34,148 nucleotides of DNA from an uncultured Peptococcaceae bacterium (GCA_934229395.1 CAKQDL010000015.1:1-34148), one strand, 5' to 3'. Shown: positions 24,889 to 31,898, numbered from the stretch's first letter. The notes: generated by a model not told the origin, from the sequence alone. Translations and numbers: made by a program.

Positions 24889-25442
24889 GCCGCAGCCAGC
24901 AGCGAAGAACCGGAGGTTCCGATGGTCACATTCCGGTCAATCTCATCCAGAATGGGCAGCGTCAACACCGGCGGCACATCCGCCAGGGCATCGGCTGCAT
25001 CGGAGGTGGAGCAGGTCACGCCGTCCGCAGAAATGGTTACATACAGCTTTTCCTGCGTCACATCGTAGAGGAAGGCACCTTCGCCCAGCAGCGTATCGTC
25101 AGCGTCATGCGCACTGACGGTAAAAAGAACGGAGCAATTGTCCTTTTTGGATAGCTGTACAATATCATCCCCGGTGAAAAGCCATTCACCGGCCTTCAAC
25201 AGTGAGCCGTCCGCATTCTCACATACCTTTGTGAAGCTGCCGCCATGCAGGGCGATAGAGCTGGCGTCATCGCGTTCCAGCTTGACATACACGCCAAAGC
25301 CGTCGGATCCGTCGGACGCGTCCACCTCTGAAGGGGAGCTATTAGGAGCTTCCGACATTTTGCTGCATCCCGTCACAAAAACGGCGATCAGCAATACTGC
25401 TGTGGTCAGCAACATCGTAATTGTTTTCTTGTAATGTTTCAT
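24873..25442 (-). CDS. Putative lipoprotein, 3' end truncated by fusion
   Basis: 189 residues from the ATG at 25440-25442. The N-terminus is a lipoprotein signal: Lys-rich start, hydrophobic core TTAVLLIAVFVTGC with the lipobox cysteine at about residue 26. A Ser/Asp-rich linker follows, then a globular part with GEGAFLYDVTQEKLYVTIS. The last residues (SLLAAAWRLR) are read out of frame through the GNAT remnant, so the natural C-terminus is lost. Function unknown. The frame continues upstream of the chosen Met without a ribosome site. Confidence 0.6.
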   Translation of the reverse strand: MKHYKKTITMLLTTAVLLIAVFVTGCSKMSEAPNSSPSEVDASDGSDGFGVYVKLERDDASSIALHGGSFTKVCENADGSLLKAGEWLFTGDDIVQLSKKDNCSVLFTVSAHDADDTLLGEGAFLYDVTQEKLYVTISADGVTCSTSDAADALADVPPVLTLPILDEIDRNVTIGTSGSSLLAAAWRLR

Positions 25443-25458
25443 AGTTTCTTCTATAAGT

Positions 25459-25989
25459 TCATTGCCTGGAAAAAGACTGTTGATAGACAGGCAGTACCCG
25501 CTTCCAGAATACCAGCCCATTGACAAGGAGCAGTACACCGAAAAGGCATCTTGCCGTCCATTCCGGGCAAAGGAGGGCGATGCCGTTCATATCCCCGCCG
25601 CCGAAAAAGCCGCACAGGACACTTAGGTACAGCGGATCAAGCAGCAGGAAAGCAATCGTTATGTAGTAGACCACAGCGCGAAGTAACTTGCTCTTTGCTT
25701 TACAGATCTGCTTTGCAAATACCGTCAACAGGTATCCCGCACAAAAGGTTGCCAAAGCACCCACAAGGCAAAAGATTCCAAGCTGCATATTTGTCATGTG
25801 CTCGGCATATATGTCGATTTGAACGCCAAGCCCCATAAAGTTGATTTGCCTGAATACACCTGTGATCAAGGCGTAGAGCAAGTGCGCCCCCTCGTGAACG
25901 AGGTAGTAGGCGGCAAGGGCTGCCAGAATACCGATGTATTGTCGTGTTCGTTTTGACATGATTTGTCTTGACATGATTTGTCTTGACAT
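25459..25989 (-). CDS. Putative M50-like membrane zinc metallopeptidase
   Basis: 176-residue multi-pass membrane protein with HEGAH at residues 32-36, an HExxH zinc motif inside the first hydrophobic segment (YYLVHEGAHLLYAL), and three or four further hydrophobic segments. This fits site-2-protease-like M50 peptidases, but the second zinc ligand motif is not clear (LLLDPLY is a candidate). The ATG at 25987-25989 is chosen because AGGAGG lies seven bases upstream. It opens an exact 15-base tandem repeat giving MSRQI, MSRQI, MSK. Lies just upstream of the truncated lipoprotein gene. Confidence 0.6.
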   Translation of the reverse strand: MSRQIMSRQIMSKRTRQYIGILAALAAYYLVHEGAHLLYALITGVFRQINFMGLGVQIDIYAEHMTNMQLGIFCLVGALATFCAGYLLTVFAKQICKAKSKLLRAVVYYITIAFLLLDPLYLSVLCGFFGGGDMNGIALLCPEWTARCLFGVLLLVNGLVFWKRVLPVYQQSFSRQ

Positions 25990-25996
25990 GATTTGT
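25944..25996 (-). repeat. 15-base tandem repeat at the start of the metallopeptidase gene
   Basis: Three copies of a unit containing CAAATCATGTCAAGA on the minus strand, the third diverging at its end. Each copy contains an ATG in the same frame, so the gene has three possible in-frame starts. Only the outermost copy has a ribosome site (AGGAGG). Confidence 0.85.
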
Positions 25997-26023
25997 CCTC
26001 CTGAAAGGTCTTTATTTTCCGCC

Positions 26024-26610
26024 TCAATACCGGGACACATGGCGGCAATACTCCTGATACGGCGCTCCAAAGGTGTTCACAAGGTATCGCTCCTCCTGCA
26101 ATATCTGTAAGTGAAGCATGACGATGGCAAAGGCAGAAACGCTGAACGTCAGCAGATTTCCGTACAGCAGCAGGATACCGACATACATGAGGTCAAAGCC
26201 GAGGAACGCCGGGTTGCGGCTGAAACGGTAAATGCCGGTCGTGACAAGCTCCGTTTTATCCTTGTCGGGAATACCCGCCCGCCAGCTATCCTTCATGCAC
26301 AGAACGGATAGCTGGAAGATGGTATCGCCCAGCATCCCGACACAGAAGCCGGTAAGTCTCACGCCCGCAGGAAGATGGCTCCAGCCGAAAGCGATGGGGA
26401 GAAGCTGTGCGATGGGCGCACCCAGCGTCGCAAGGCTCATCAGCACCTCGACCGTGTGAATGTTTTTTCCTTTCTGCGCCCAATCTGCCGGGTCTGGATG
26501 CCGCGTTGCTTTTGCGCCAGTACCTTGGCAAAATAAATGCCGCAGAAAACCACCAGTACAAGAAGCGCCAGTACCGCATAGAGAAGCCTACTCTCCCAAG
26601 GAATTTTCAT
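26024..26610 (-). pseudogene. Isoprenylcysteine-methyltransferase-like gene with a one-base frameshift
   Basis: Begins at the ATG at 26608-26610 (GGAG five bases upstream) with MKIPWESRLLYAVLALLVLVV. The frame breaks at a run of six A on the minus strand (26463-26468) and continues in the next frame as HTVEVLMSLATLGAPIAQ. It goes on to the family's conserved end: TGIYRFSRNPAFLGFDLMYVG and EERYLVNTFGAPYQEYCRHV. Adding one A restores a single frame of about 195 codons, normal for ICMT/PEMT-type membrane methyltransferases. Either a recent inactivation, a phase-variable tract or a sequencing error. Confidence 0.8.
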
Positions 26611-26733
26611 GTTTTCTCCGTCCTTTCCGGTGTATGCGCCGTCCGTCATCAGATAGGAATAGCCGCCTTCCCCTTTTCCAAGGAGCTTGATTACGGTGTA
26701 TTCCGCATTGTTTACCGTCATTGTGTCAGGCAT
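26611..26733 (-). pseudogene. N-terminal stub of a protein-kinase-like gene
   Basis: The frame from the ATG at 26731-26733 starts MPDTMTVNNAEYTVIKLLGKG followed by GEGGYSYLMTDG, a glycine-rich ATP loop as in kinase-like proteins. After about 32 codons it runs without interruption into the leader and first codons of the ICMT-like gene. The catalytic part of the kinase is absent. Its start overlaps the stop of the DUF3795 gene by eight bases, indicating that the two once formed an operon. Confidence 0.6.
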
Positions 26734-27085
26734 TATCCTGTTTCAACTGCTTCAGGTTTTCCAAAACAAACGGGCTGTTTACGGCGATTTGCCCTAGCGT
26801 CGGACATCCATCCATCTGTCCGCAGTCTGCGCAGGTATCCAGCCCCTTTTCCCGGACGCAGTTATGTACGGGGCAGAGCTTGTCGCAGAAGGGCGTTTTT
26901 GCGCCCTCTATGCGGTAGCCGGTGCAGTCTATCATTTCCGGTGTGATCGTTACCCCGTTAAGATTTGTCCACAGGGCGGCAGTTTTTTCACGCAGGGCGT
27001 TGTCGTTTGTAATCGTTGCGATTCTGGCGTCGCAGGTTTCACAGTCCAGTCCGCAGCAGCCGATCAGTTGGTTTTTGTTTTTCAT
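26726..27085 (-). CDS. DUF3795 cysteine-rich protein
   Basis: 119 residues with the DUF3795 pattern: CCGLDCETCDAR near the N-terminus, then FCDKLCPVHNCVREKG and DTCADCGQMDGCPTLG. About a dozen cysteines probably bind zinc or a metal cluster. The family is common in anaerobes and its function is not known. Start ATG at 27083-27085 with GGAGG upstream. It looks intact and sits at the head of a minus-strand string of mostly broken genes. Confidence 0.85.
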   Translation of the reverse strand: MKNKNQLIGCCGLDCETCDARIATITNDNALREKTAALWTNLNGVTITPEMIDCTGYRIEGAKTPFCDKLCPVHNCVREKGLDTCADCGQMDGCPTLGQIAVNSPFVLENLKQLKQDNA

Positions 27086-27108
27086 AGTTTTCCTCCATAA
27101 ATTAAAAA

Positions 27109-27264
27109 TTATCTTTCCAATGCTTTTTTCAAGTCAATGACAAATTGTAACTGTTGCTTTTTTAAATATGATTTTACAAAGGGCTTCATTATCAGATTTT
27201 TGGGTATTACCATTTCTGTAAAATCAATTTGTGTCTTATTACCTAAAGCAGTGAATACGCCAAT
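27109..27264 (-). pseudogene. C-terminal remnant, SRPBCC-like protein
   Basis: 51 codons open from a stop at 27265-27267 to TAA at 27109-27111, without start codon or ribosome site. The product contains FTALGNKTQIDFTEMVIPK and KPFVKSYLKKQQLQF. It resembles the last strand and helix of SRPBCC/polyketide-cyclase-type proteins. Too short to be sure of the family. Confidence 0.45.
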
Positions 27265-27267
27265 TCA

Positions 27268-27420
27268 ATGTCCTCTCATATTACTATCGAACAAATGAAA
27301 CAGGCGCAAGGTGTAACTGAGCAGTTAAAAGCTGAAAATGCTTTTGAATGGATTGGAAGAATGAATAACATTCGATCTTGTGCTGTGGAGATTGTGAACA
27401 CGGAAATCATTTACGCATAA
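27268..27420 (+). pseudogene. TnpV-like transposon protein, C-terminal remnant
   Basis: 50 codons whose end (KQAQGVTEQLKAENAFEWIG, then MNNIRSCAVEIV, ending IIYA) matches the tail of TnpV, a small protein carried by Bacillota transposons. The N-terminal two thirds are missing and no ribosome site precedes the ATG. A strong terminator follows at once, as is usual for this gene. Confidence 0.6.
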
Positions 27421-27459
27421 GGCAAAGCGGCAGGGAGCAATCTCTGCCGCTTTGCCTTT
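27421..27459. terminator. Strong hairpin terminator after the TnpV remnant
   Basis: A 16-bp stem (27421-27436 with 27441-27456, one wobble) closed by a GCAA tetraloop, followed by TTT. It ends the plus-strand TnpV fragment and insulates the next promoter. Confidence 0.8.
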
Positions 27460-27480
27460 AGGAAAACAGGAAAGTTATAA

Positions 27481-27550
27481 ATATTTCACTTATCCTGTTG
27501 ACATTCATAAGTCGAGGTGATATATTTATAACATCACAAGTGCGAAATAT
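27481..27550 (+). promoter_or_regulatory. Promoter flanked by inverted repeats, upstream of the membrane protein-XRE pair
   Basis: -35 TTGACA (27498-27503), 17-base spacer, -10 TATATT (27521-27526). The promoter lies between ATATTTCACTT (27481-27491) and AAGTGCGAAATAT (27538-27550), inverted copies apart from a two-base insert. A second symmetry, GTGAT...ATCAC (27517-27537), covers the -10. These are likely operators, most simply for the XRE regulator encoded downstream. Confidence 0.65.
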
Positions 27551-27571
27551 ATAACACGAGAGGAACCTAAT

Positions 27572-27988
27572 ATGAATAAAAAAGTATCTTTAAAAGAAAT
27601 TGTCGGAACTAAAATTGTTTATGCCATCATTCTTACATCCTACTATTGGATGTGGGCAAGAACCGATTGGGAAGACTGGTATTTAACAGCACAGTATGTA
27701 CTTGGCTGTGTTCTCATTGCTTTTTTCTTGTTTCAGTATGTGAGAATTAAGAATTACAAAAAAGAAGGCGTTGACGAAATGGCAGAACAAAACTTGAAAC
27801 GATGTGACTCAATTTGCTTAAAATTATTTGTTGGTGTAATGGTTGTAGTTGCTTTTGGTGCTGCCATTCTCGGTCAAGCAAATGCCGTCAGTACAGGATT
27901 TATTGGGTGGACGATTGTTTTGTCAATTTTGGTTTTATCTATTATTCGAACAGTGATATTTGTGGTTATGGATAGCAAGGGGGTGTAA
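27572..27988 (+). CDS. Four-helix membrane protein paired with an XRE regulator
   Basis: 138 residues with four hydrophobic segments (about 12-28, 38-56, 82-100, 112-134) and no recognised catalytic motif. A similar small membrane protein followed by an XRE-type regulator is common in Bacillota, with the pair regulated together. Ribosome site GAGAGG before the ATG. The downstream gene starts one base after the stop. Function unknown; the context suggests membrane stress sensing or a regulated small transporter-like protein. Confidence 0.65.
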   Translation: MNKKVSLKEIVGTKIVYAIILTSYYWMWARTDWEDWYLTAQYVLGCVLIAFFLFQYVRIKNYKKEGVDEMAEQNLKRCDSICLKLFVGVMVVVAFGAAILGQANAVSTGFIGWTIVLSILVLSIIRTVIFVVMDSKGV

Positions 27989-27989
27989 T

Positions 27990-28199
27990 ATGGCTCTCAT
28001 TACAAAAATCAAAGAATACCGAGAGAAGGCAGGATATAAGCAAAGTGAACTCGCTGAGATGGTTGGTGCAAGGAGAGAAACTATTGTTCACCTTGAAAAT
28101 GGCAGATATAATCCTTCTTTAAAGTTAGCTATGGATATAGCGAAAATATTCAATGTGGCTGTCGAAGAATTGTTTGAATTTGTAGATAGCGAAAAGTAA
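27990..28199 (+). CDS. XRE-family helix-turn-helix regulator
   Basis: 69-residue Cro/C1-type DNA-binding protein, essentially a single HTH domain: IKEYREKAGYKQSELAEMV then GARRETIVHLENGRYNPSL as the recognition region, ending in an acidic tail. This is the short YozG/Bacillus-type form without a sensor domain. The ATG at 27990-27992 has AAGGGGG upstream. It is probably the repressor of its own operon through the inverted repeats at 27481-27550. Confidence 0.9.
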   Translation: MALITKIKEYREKAGYKQSELAEMVGARRETIVHLENGRYNPSLKLAMDIAKIFNVAVEELFEFVDSEK

Positions 28200-28247
28200 A
28201 GAGTTTTTTATAAAGAAGCAGTAAATGCTGTCCTAAAACTATGTACT

Positions 28248-28283
28248 CCGCCGTGTATGGGTAAAGCCATAGCGGCGGTTTTT
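28248..28283 (+). terminator. Intrinsic terminator of the membrane protein-XRE operon
   Basis: CCGCCG (28248-28253) pairs with CGGCGG (28273-28278), with an inner ATGG/CCAT pairing, followed by TTTTT. It also marks the convergent end between this operon and the hydrolase gene on the other strand. Confidence 0.85.
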
Positions 28284-28294
28284 CTTTGCCGAAG

Positions 28295-29362
28295 TTACCT
28301 GTCTCTGTCAAAGGATTTCTTTTTGTGAGACTGCTGTTTGCCCTGTTCCTGAAGCTGTCGGGATAAACTTAAATTTGTCATCCCTAAAACAAATGGCTCG
28401 ATATATTCTCTTATAAACTGAACCCTATCAAATACCAAAGGTTTGAATGTTGCCGTAACGGATATAACGATATCTTTTTCGGTATTAACATATATTACAT
28501 TTCCGCTATCGCCGATTGCAGAATATATTTTCTTTTCACTATCTATAATCCACCACAAAAATCCATATTGCATAAATCCAAATTTTTCATCAGTAATTAA
28601 ATATGGTGTTGTTATCTTTTCAATCCATTCAGAAGATACAATTCTTTTGTTATCATACATTCCTTTATCAAGGCACATTTGTCCTATTTTCGCCATATCT
28701 TTTGCTGATAAACACAAGCCAAAACCCGAAGTAACTGTTCCTTTGTTATCACAAAACCAACCGTTTTCTTTAGGTTCTTTTGAAGTTACAAAGCCAATAT
28801 GTTCCTCTTTGTTTTTTACTGTGTAAAGATGTCTGTTCTTTATTCCAAGGGGCTTAAATAAATATTTATTGGCAAATTCCAATGTTGGCATATTGCTTAC
28901 TTTGGTTATTATTGTACTCAATATATGTATACCGAGTGTTGAATACTTAAACTCACCTATAATATCGCTTTTACCGCCGAGCAAATCAAGAACTGCCTTT
29001 GTCCAATCCTCACTCATACATACTTTTGTCCAAGGCTCCGACTTGAATTTATACGGTGCGGTTATCGTAAGCAAATGATATAAAGTAATATCGTGTATGG
29101 TCTTTTCTCCTCTTTTAATCACATAGTCAGGGAAAAAGTCCAATGCTTTTTGATGAATACTTTTAATCATACCTTTGTCAATAGCAATTCCTATAAGTAT
29201 GGCTATAATGCTTTTTGTTACCGAAGCAATATGAACATTATCATCTTGTTTGAAATCATTCCAAGTATCACTATAAATAATGTTGCTATCTTTGAGTGTA
29301 ACCACTTGGCAGATATTAGGCTGTTGCTCTCCTATAACACGATGTAATTCTTCTTTATTCAT
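28295..29362 (-). CDS. Serine hydrolase of the class C beta-lactamase fold
   Basis: 355 residues. The nucleophile motif is SVTK (47-50, in HIASVTKSIIA) and the second motif is Tyr140 in FKYSTLGIHIL, reading Y-S-T instead of the Y-x-N of true class C enzymes. The third motif region is IGDSGN, not KTG. No signal peptide is present. These traits fit the esterase/peptidase-like branch of the family, not an antibiotic-destroying beta-lactamase. Ribosome site GAGG before the ATG; no operon partner. A+T-rich compared with the genes to its right on the map, suggesting a separate origin. Confidence 0.8.
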   Translation of the reverse strand: MNKEELHRVIGEQQPNICQVVTLKDSNIIYSDTWNDFKQDDNVHIASVTKSIIAILIGIAIDKGMIKSIHQKALDFFPDYVIKRGEKTIHDITLYHLLTITAPYKFKSEPWTKVCMSEDWTKAVLDLLGGKSDIIGEFKYSTLGIHILSTIITKVSNMPTLEFANKYLFKPLGIKNRHLYTVKNKEEHIGFVTSKEPKENGWFCDNKGTVTSGFGLCLSAKDMAKIGQMCLDKGMYDNKRIVSSEWIEKITTPYLITDEKFGFMQYGFLWWIIDSEKKIYSAIGDSGNVIYVNTEKDIVISVTATFKPLVFDRVQFIREYIEPFVLGMTNLSLSRQLQEQGKQQSHKKKSFDRDR

Positions 29363-29413
29363 TTAATTACACCTCACTTTCAAATTCCGATTTATCTATT
29401 TCTAAGCAGTCGC

Positions 29414-29690
29414 TTATTTTGCTACATTCAGGCTTGATACCACAAAGTCAAGCGGGATGCCCATTCTGTCCGCTGTTTCCTCCGGGATACACTGAGAGAA
29501 CCGTTCAATGCGCTTGGTCAGAAAAAGAAAGGTGCAATCTGACCGCTCCTTTATCATTTTCCAGCACTCGCTACGCCAAGCATCGGCTTTCTCGATGAGA
29601 AAGTCTGTCGAAAAGCCGAGATATACAAGTCCGGGCTTCATTTTATAGCCGCCCTTTTTTACATCCGCGCCACGGATTCCACATTGGCAT
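29414..29690 (-). pseudogene. DUF5131 (phage Gp37/Gp68-type) gene with internal deletion
   Basis: The ATG at 29688-29690 (GGGAG upstream) starts MPMWNPWRGCKK, the family's N-terminus. After GCKK the sequence jumps, in another frame, to GGYKMKPGLVYLGFSTDFLIE, then DAWRSECWKMIKERSDC and LFLTKRIERFSQCIPEE, the middle of the family. The segment that normally holds the CxxCY cluster is deleted, and the C-terminal half is replaced by an unrelated 20-residue tail. Clearly non-functional. Confidence 0.75.
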
Positions 29691-29711
29691 AGTGTCACGC
29701 TCCCATAGGAA

Positions 29712-30620
29712 TTATTTTTTCCTGACGGCAAGGCAGTAATTGACATGCTCAAAGGCTTTCATATCTGCCCCAGCCTTGTCGATGATGTCCCTTTGAATAT
29801 CATCCGGTGTCAGCAGTTCATAAATCAGAAACCCATGTTTCTCCAGCAGCGTTTCAAGCTCCGAATAGGAAAACGCCGATTGCATCGGTTCACCGCCTGC
29901 TTTTGCCATCATAATGGTGTTCTGCACACGCTTTTCGGGTGCAGCAAAGAAGTCCTCGTCCGGATAATCAAACACAAGGGTGCTGCCGTCCGCGCAAAGC
30001 TCAGAGAGCGAGGAGAGCATCGCATCGATGGCTTCTGTCGAAAGGTAGTAGGTCACACCGAGCCATGAGAAAAAGGACTTTACAGACGGATCAAAGCCAG
30101 CGGCGATTAGCCGTTCCGTCAAGCTGTCCTTCGTGAAATCAACGGGGACAAAGGCGAGATTATCGGGAACTGTCCAACCAGCGCGGGTGATCCGTTCCAG
30201 CTTGTCCGCCTGCGTCAGAGGATGATCGACCTCGAATACCCGGTACTTCGATAAAAACTCCGTTTCCCGGAAAGCGAAGGTATCCATACCTGCGCCGAGG
30301 ATAACATATTGCTTTGTGCCGGTCAGGACGGCAGTTTTCAAAGCCTTCTCCGTGTAGGTCGCACGGCAGAGCGGCGACGGCGCGATGTGCGTATTTATGA
30401 GCTTGCGCAGTAGCTCCTTCGGTGTCTGTTCAGCAGGGTCGATCTCCGGTTCAAAGAACTGCGTTCCGCCGAGGATATAGCCCTGAACAGCAGTATATTC
30501 TTCCTCCGTCATCAGGTTTTTGGCAAGATGATCGGCGAAAACCGGATGTTCTTCGTTTTCTGCGTGAAATGCCCGTCCGAACGAACTCATCAGGGCGGTA
30601 ATACTGGCTTGGTTATTCAT
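29712..30620 (-). CDS. Leucine carboxyl methyltransferase-like SAM enzyme
   Basis: 302 residues of the LCM (PF04072-type) group of class I methyltransferases. SAM-binding motif I is YVILGAGMDTFAFR (105-118), preceded by the conserved TYTEKALKTAV helix; VFEVDHPLTQADK and FFSWLGVTYYLS follow. Such bacterial enzymes often methylate carboxylates or hydroxyls of small molecules and polyketides; the substrate here is unknown. Its ATG overlaps the stop of the CPBP protease gene by eight bases, so translation is coupled and a shared role is plausible. Confidence 0.85.
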   Translation of the reverse strand: MNNQASITALMSSFGRAFHAENEEHPVFADHLAKNLMTEEEYTAVQGYILGGTQFFEPEIDPAEQTPKELLRKLINTHIAPSPLCRATYTEKALKTAVLTGTKQYVILGAGMDTFAFRETEFLSKYRVFEVDHPLTQADKLERITRAGWTVPDNLAFVPVDFTKDSLTERLIAAGFDPSVKSFFSWLGVTYYLSTEAIDAMLSSLSELCADGSTLVFDYPDEDFFAAPEKRVQNTIMMAKAGGEPMQSAFSYSELETLLEKHGFLIYELLTPDDIQRDIIDKAGADMKAFEHVNYCLAVRKK

Positions 30621-31365
30621 TCTTACAACCTTCTTTCCATTGTTTTTGGGAGAGCATCCGTGTCAGGATCAGCGTATAGGCGACCGTAATGACAATCAGA
30701 GCGGCGAGATGAAGCAGGTGCATTTCCGTGGTAAGGTTCGCCTCATTCGCAAAAGTGCCGAGTGTGTTGATGGCGGAATGGACGATGATGCAGGGAAGCA
30801 GGCTGCCGCCGCGATAAAAAATCGTGACCAGCAGGAAGCCGACTGCGACCGCAAAAACGATCTGGCACAGGTTACCCATAAGGTTCATACCGCTGCCATT
30901 GAACAGGTTGATGATATGCCCGACACCGAAAGTTACGCTTGAAATAACAATAGCAGACTTGATATTGTCCTTTGCAACGGCCTTAAACAGCAGACCCCGG
31001 AAAATCACTTCCTCCAAGAAACCAACGCAAAGCATACATACGATGCGGCAGACTGTTGCCGCAGGCGAGTAATTGAGAGCGACACCGTTCCAGAGATTTC
31101 CTGATGCCAAAATCACAAGCGGCACATAGTAAAGGAACCGACTGGCAGGAACGGGCGATTTACAAAGCCCATACCGCTTCTGCAAGTCGTTCTTTCGGAT
31201 AAAGACGAAAAGCACGACCGTCTGTAAAACGCAGAAAGCAGCGCTTGCCGCGTATGCGACCCCGATGGCCTTGTTCAGCGGATTCGCCAGCGATTGCAGA
31301 ACACAGTAAACCACGATCCATACAATCGCAAAGGTCAGCTCGTTTTTCTCATATAGCTTTTTCAT
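30613..31365 (-). CDS. CPBP (CAAX/Abi) family intramembrane glutamic protease
   Basis: 250-residue membrane protein with about seven hydrophobic segments and the three motifs of the CPBP/Rce1-like family: EEVIFRG (118-124), FGVGHI (146-151) and HSAIN (196-200). In eukaryotes the family trims prenylated CaaX proteins; in bacteria members act in bacteriocin maturation or immunity and in anchoring. Ribosome site GGAGG before the ATG. It lies between a lipoprotein gene and the methyltransferase gene it overlaps. Confidence 0.88.
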   Translation of the reverse strand: MKKLYEKNELTFAIVWIVVYCVLQSLANPLNKAIGVAYAASAAFCVLQTVVLFVFIRKNDLQKRYGLCKSPVPASRFLYYVPLVILASGNLWNGVALNYSPAATVCRIVCMLCVGFLEEVIFRGLLFKAVAKDNIKSAIVISSVTFGVGHIINLFNGSGMNLMGNLCQIVFAVAVGFLLVTIFYRGGSLLPCIIVHSAINTLGTFANEANLTTEMHLLHLAALIVITVAYTLILTRMLSQKQWKEGCKNE

Positions 31366-31404
31366 GTCGTTTCCTCCCGTGCAGATGCTTCAAGCGCAGA
31401 GCAG

Positions 31405-31809
31405 TCAGTTTCTCTGCGCTTTCTTTCCATCTATCTGCTGAATATAAACTGTTCCTTTGGCGCGATGTGCTTTCACATAGATGGAATATGTACCGCTCTC
31501 AGGGATATTTACGGTGAACTCACGCACGCCCTTGCCGTTACCGGCATATAGAGAGCTTTCGTCCAGTTCCTTGATCTCCATGTAGATAGAGCCTTTTACG
31601 GTTTCAAATTGAATCGCAAGCGTATCGCCTGCGCGGAGTTCCATCGTGAACCGGTCGGTTCCGGTCATGTGGTCAATGTCCAATCGGTAGGAGCCTGCCT
31701 CTGCTGTGCGGCTGCCAACAAAGCAGTCTCGACCACAAGCGGTCAGAACAACCGCAAGTCCCCAAATGCAAAGGGTGAAAAGTGTGATGGTCAATGATTT
31801 TTGTTTCAT
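31405..31809 (-). CDS. Small lipoprotein with a beta-rich domain
   Basis: 134 residues from the ATG at 31807-31809. The N-terminal signal has hydrophobic core LFTLCIWGLAVVLTAC with the lipobox cysteine at about residue 25. A compact beta-rich domain of about 90 residues follows (FTMELRAGDTLAIQFET, ESGTYSIYVKAHRAKG), recalling carbohydrate-binding or pre-peptidase sandwich folds. The chosen start has no ribosome site; a 17-codon frame ending four bases upstream may supply it by coupling. A longer start at 31854 would bury the signal peptide. Confidence 0.7.
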   Translation of the reverse strand: MKQKSLTITLFTLCIWGLAVVLTACGRDCFVGSRTAEAGSYRLDIDHMTGTDRFTMELRAGDTLAIQFETVKGSIYMEIKELDESSLYAGNGKGVREFTVNIPESGTYSIYVKAHRAKGTVYIQQIDGKKAQRN

Positions 31810-31813
31810 TTGT

Positions 31814-31867
31814 TTAACTATCGGAATATGTGGTTTCCAAAATACCATTTTCATTGAGTTTCTTCAT
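31814..31867 (-). CDS. 17-codon upstream ORF coupled to the lipoprotein gene
   Basis: ATG at 31865-31867, preceded by AGAGGA at a proper distance, encodes MKKLNENGILETTYSDS and stops four bases before the lipoprotein start, which itself lacks a ribosome site. Most likely a coupling peptide, or the truncated start of a lost gene that now serves this purpose. Not previously recognised by me. Confidence 0.4.
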   Translation of the reverse strand: MKKLNENGILETTYSDS

Positions 31868-31898
31868 TTGCAGTTCCTCTTTCCTCAATTGATGTGAT

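Noticed and set aside
31393..31420. Inverted repeat AGCGCAGAG/CTCTGCGCT at the end of the lipoprotein gene as a terminator
   Set aside because: No T tract follows on the coding strand and the CPBP gene continues closely downstream; at most an mRNA hairpin.
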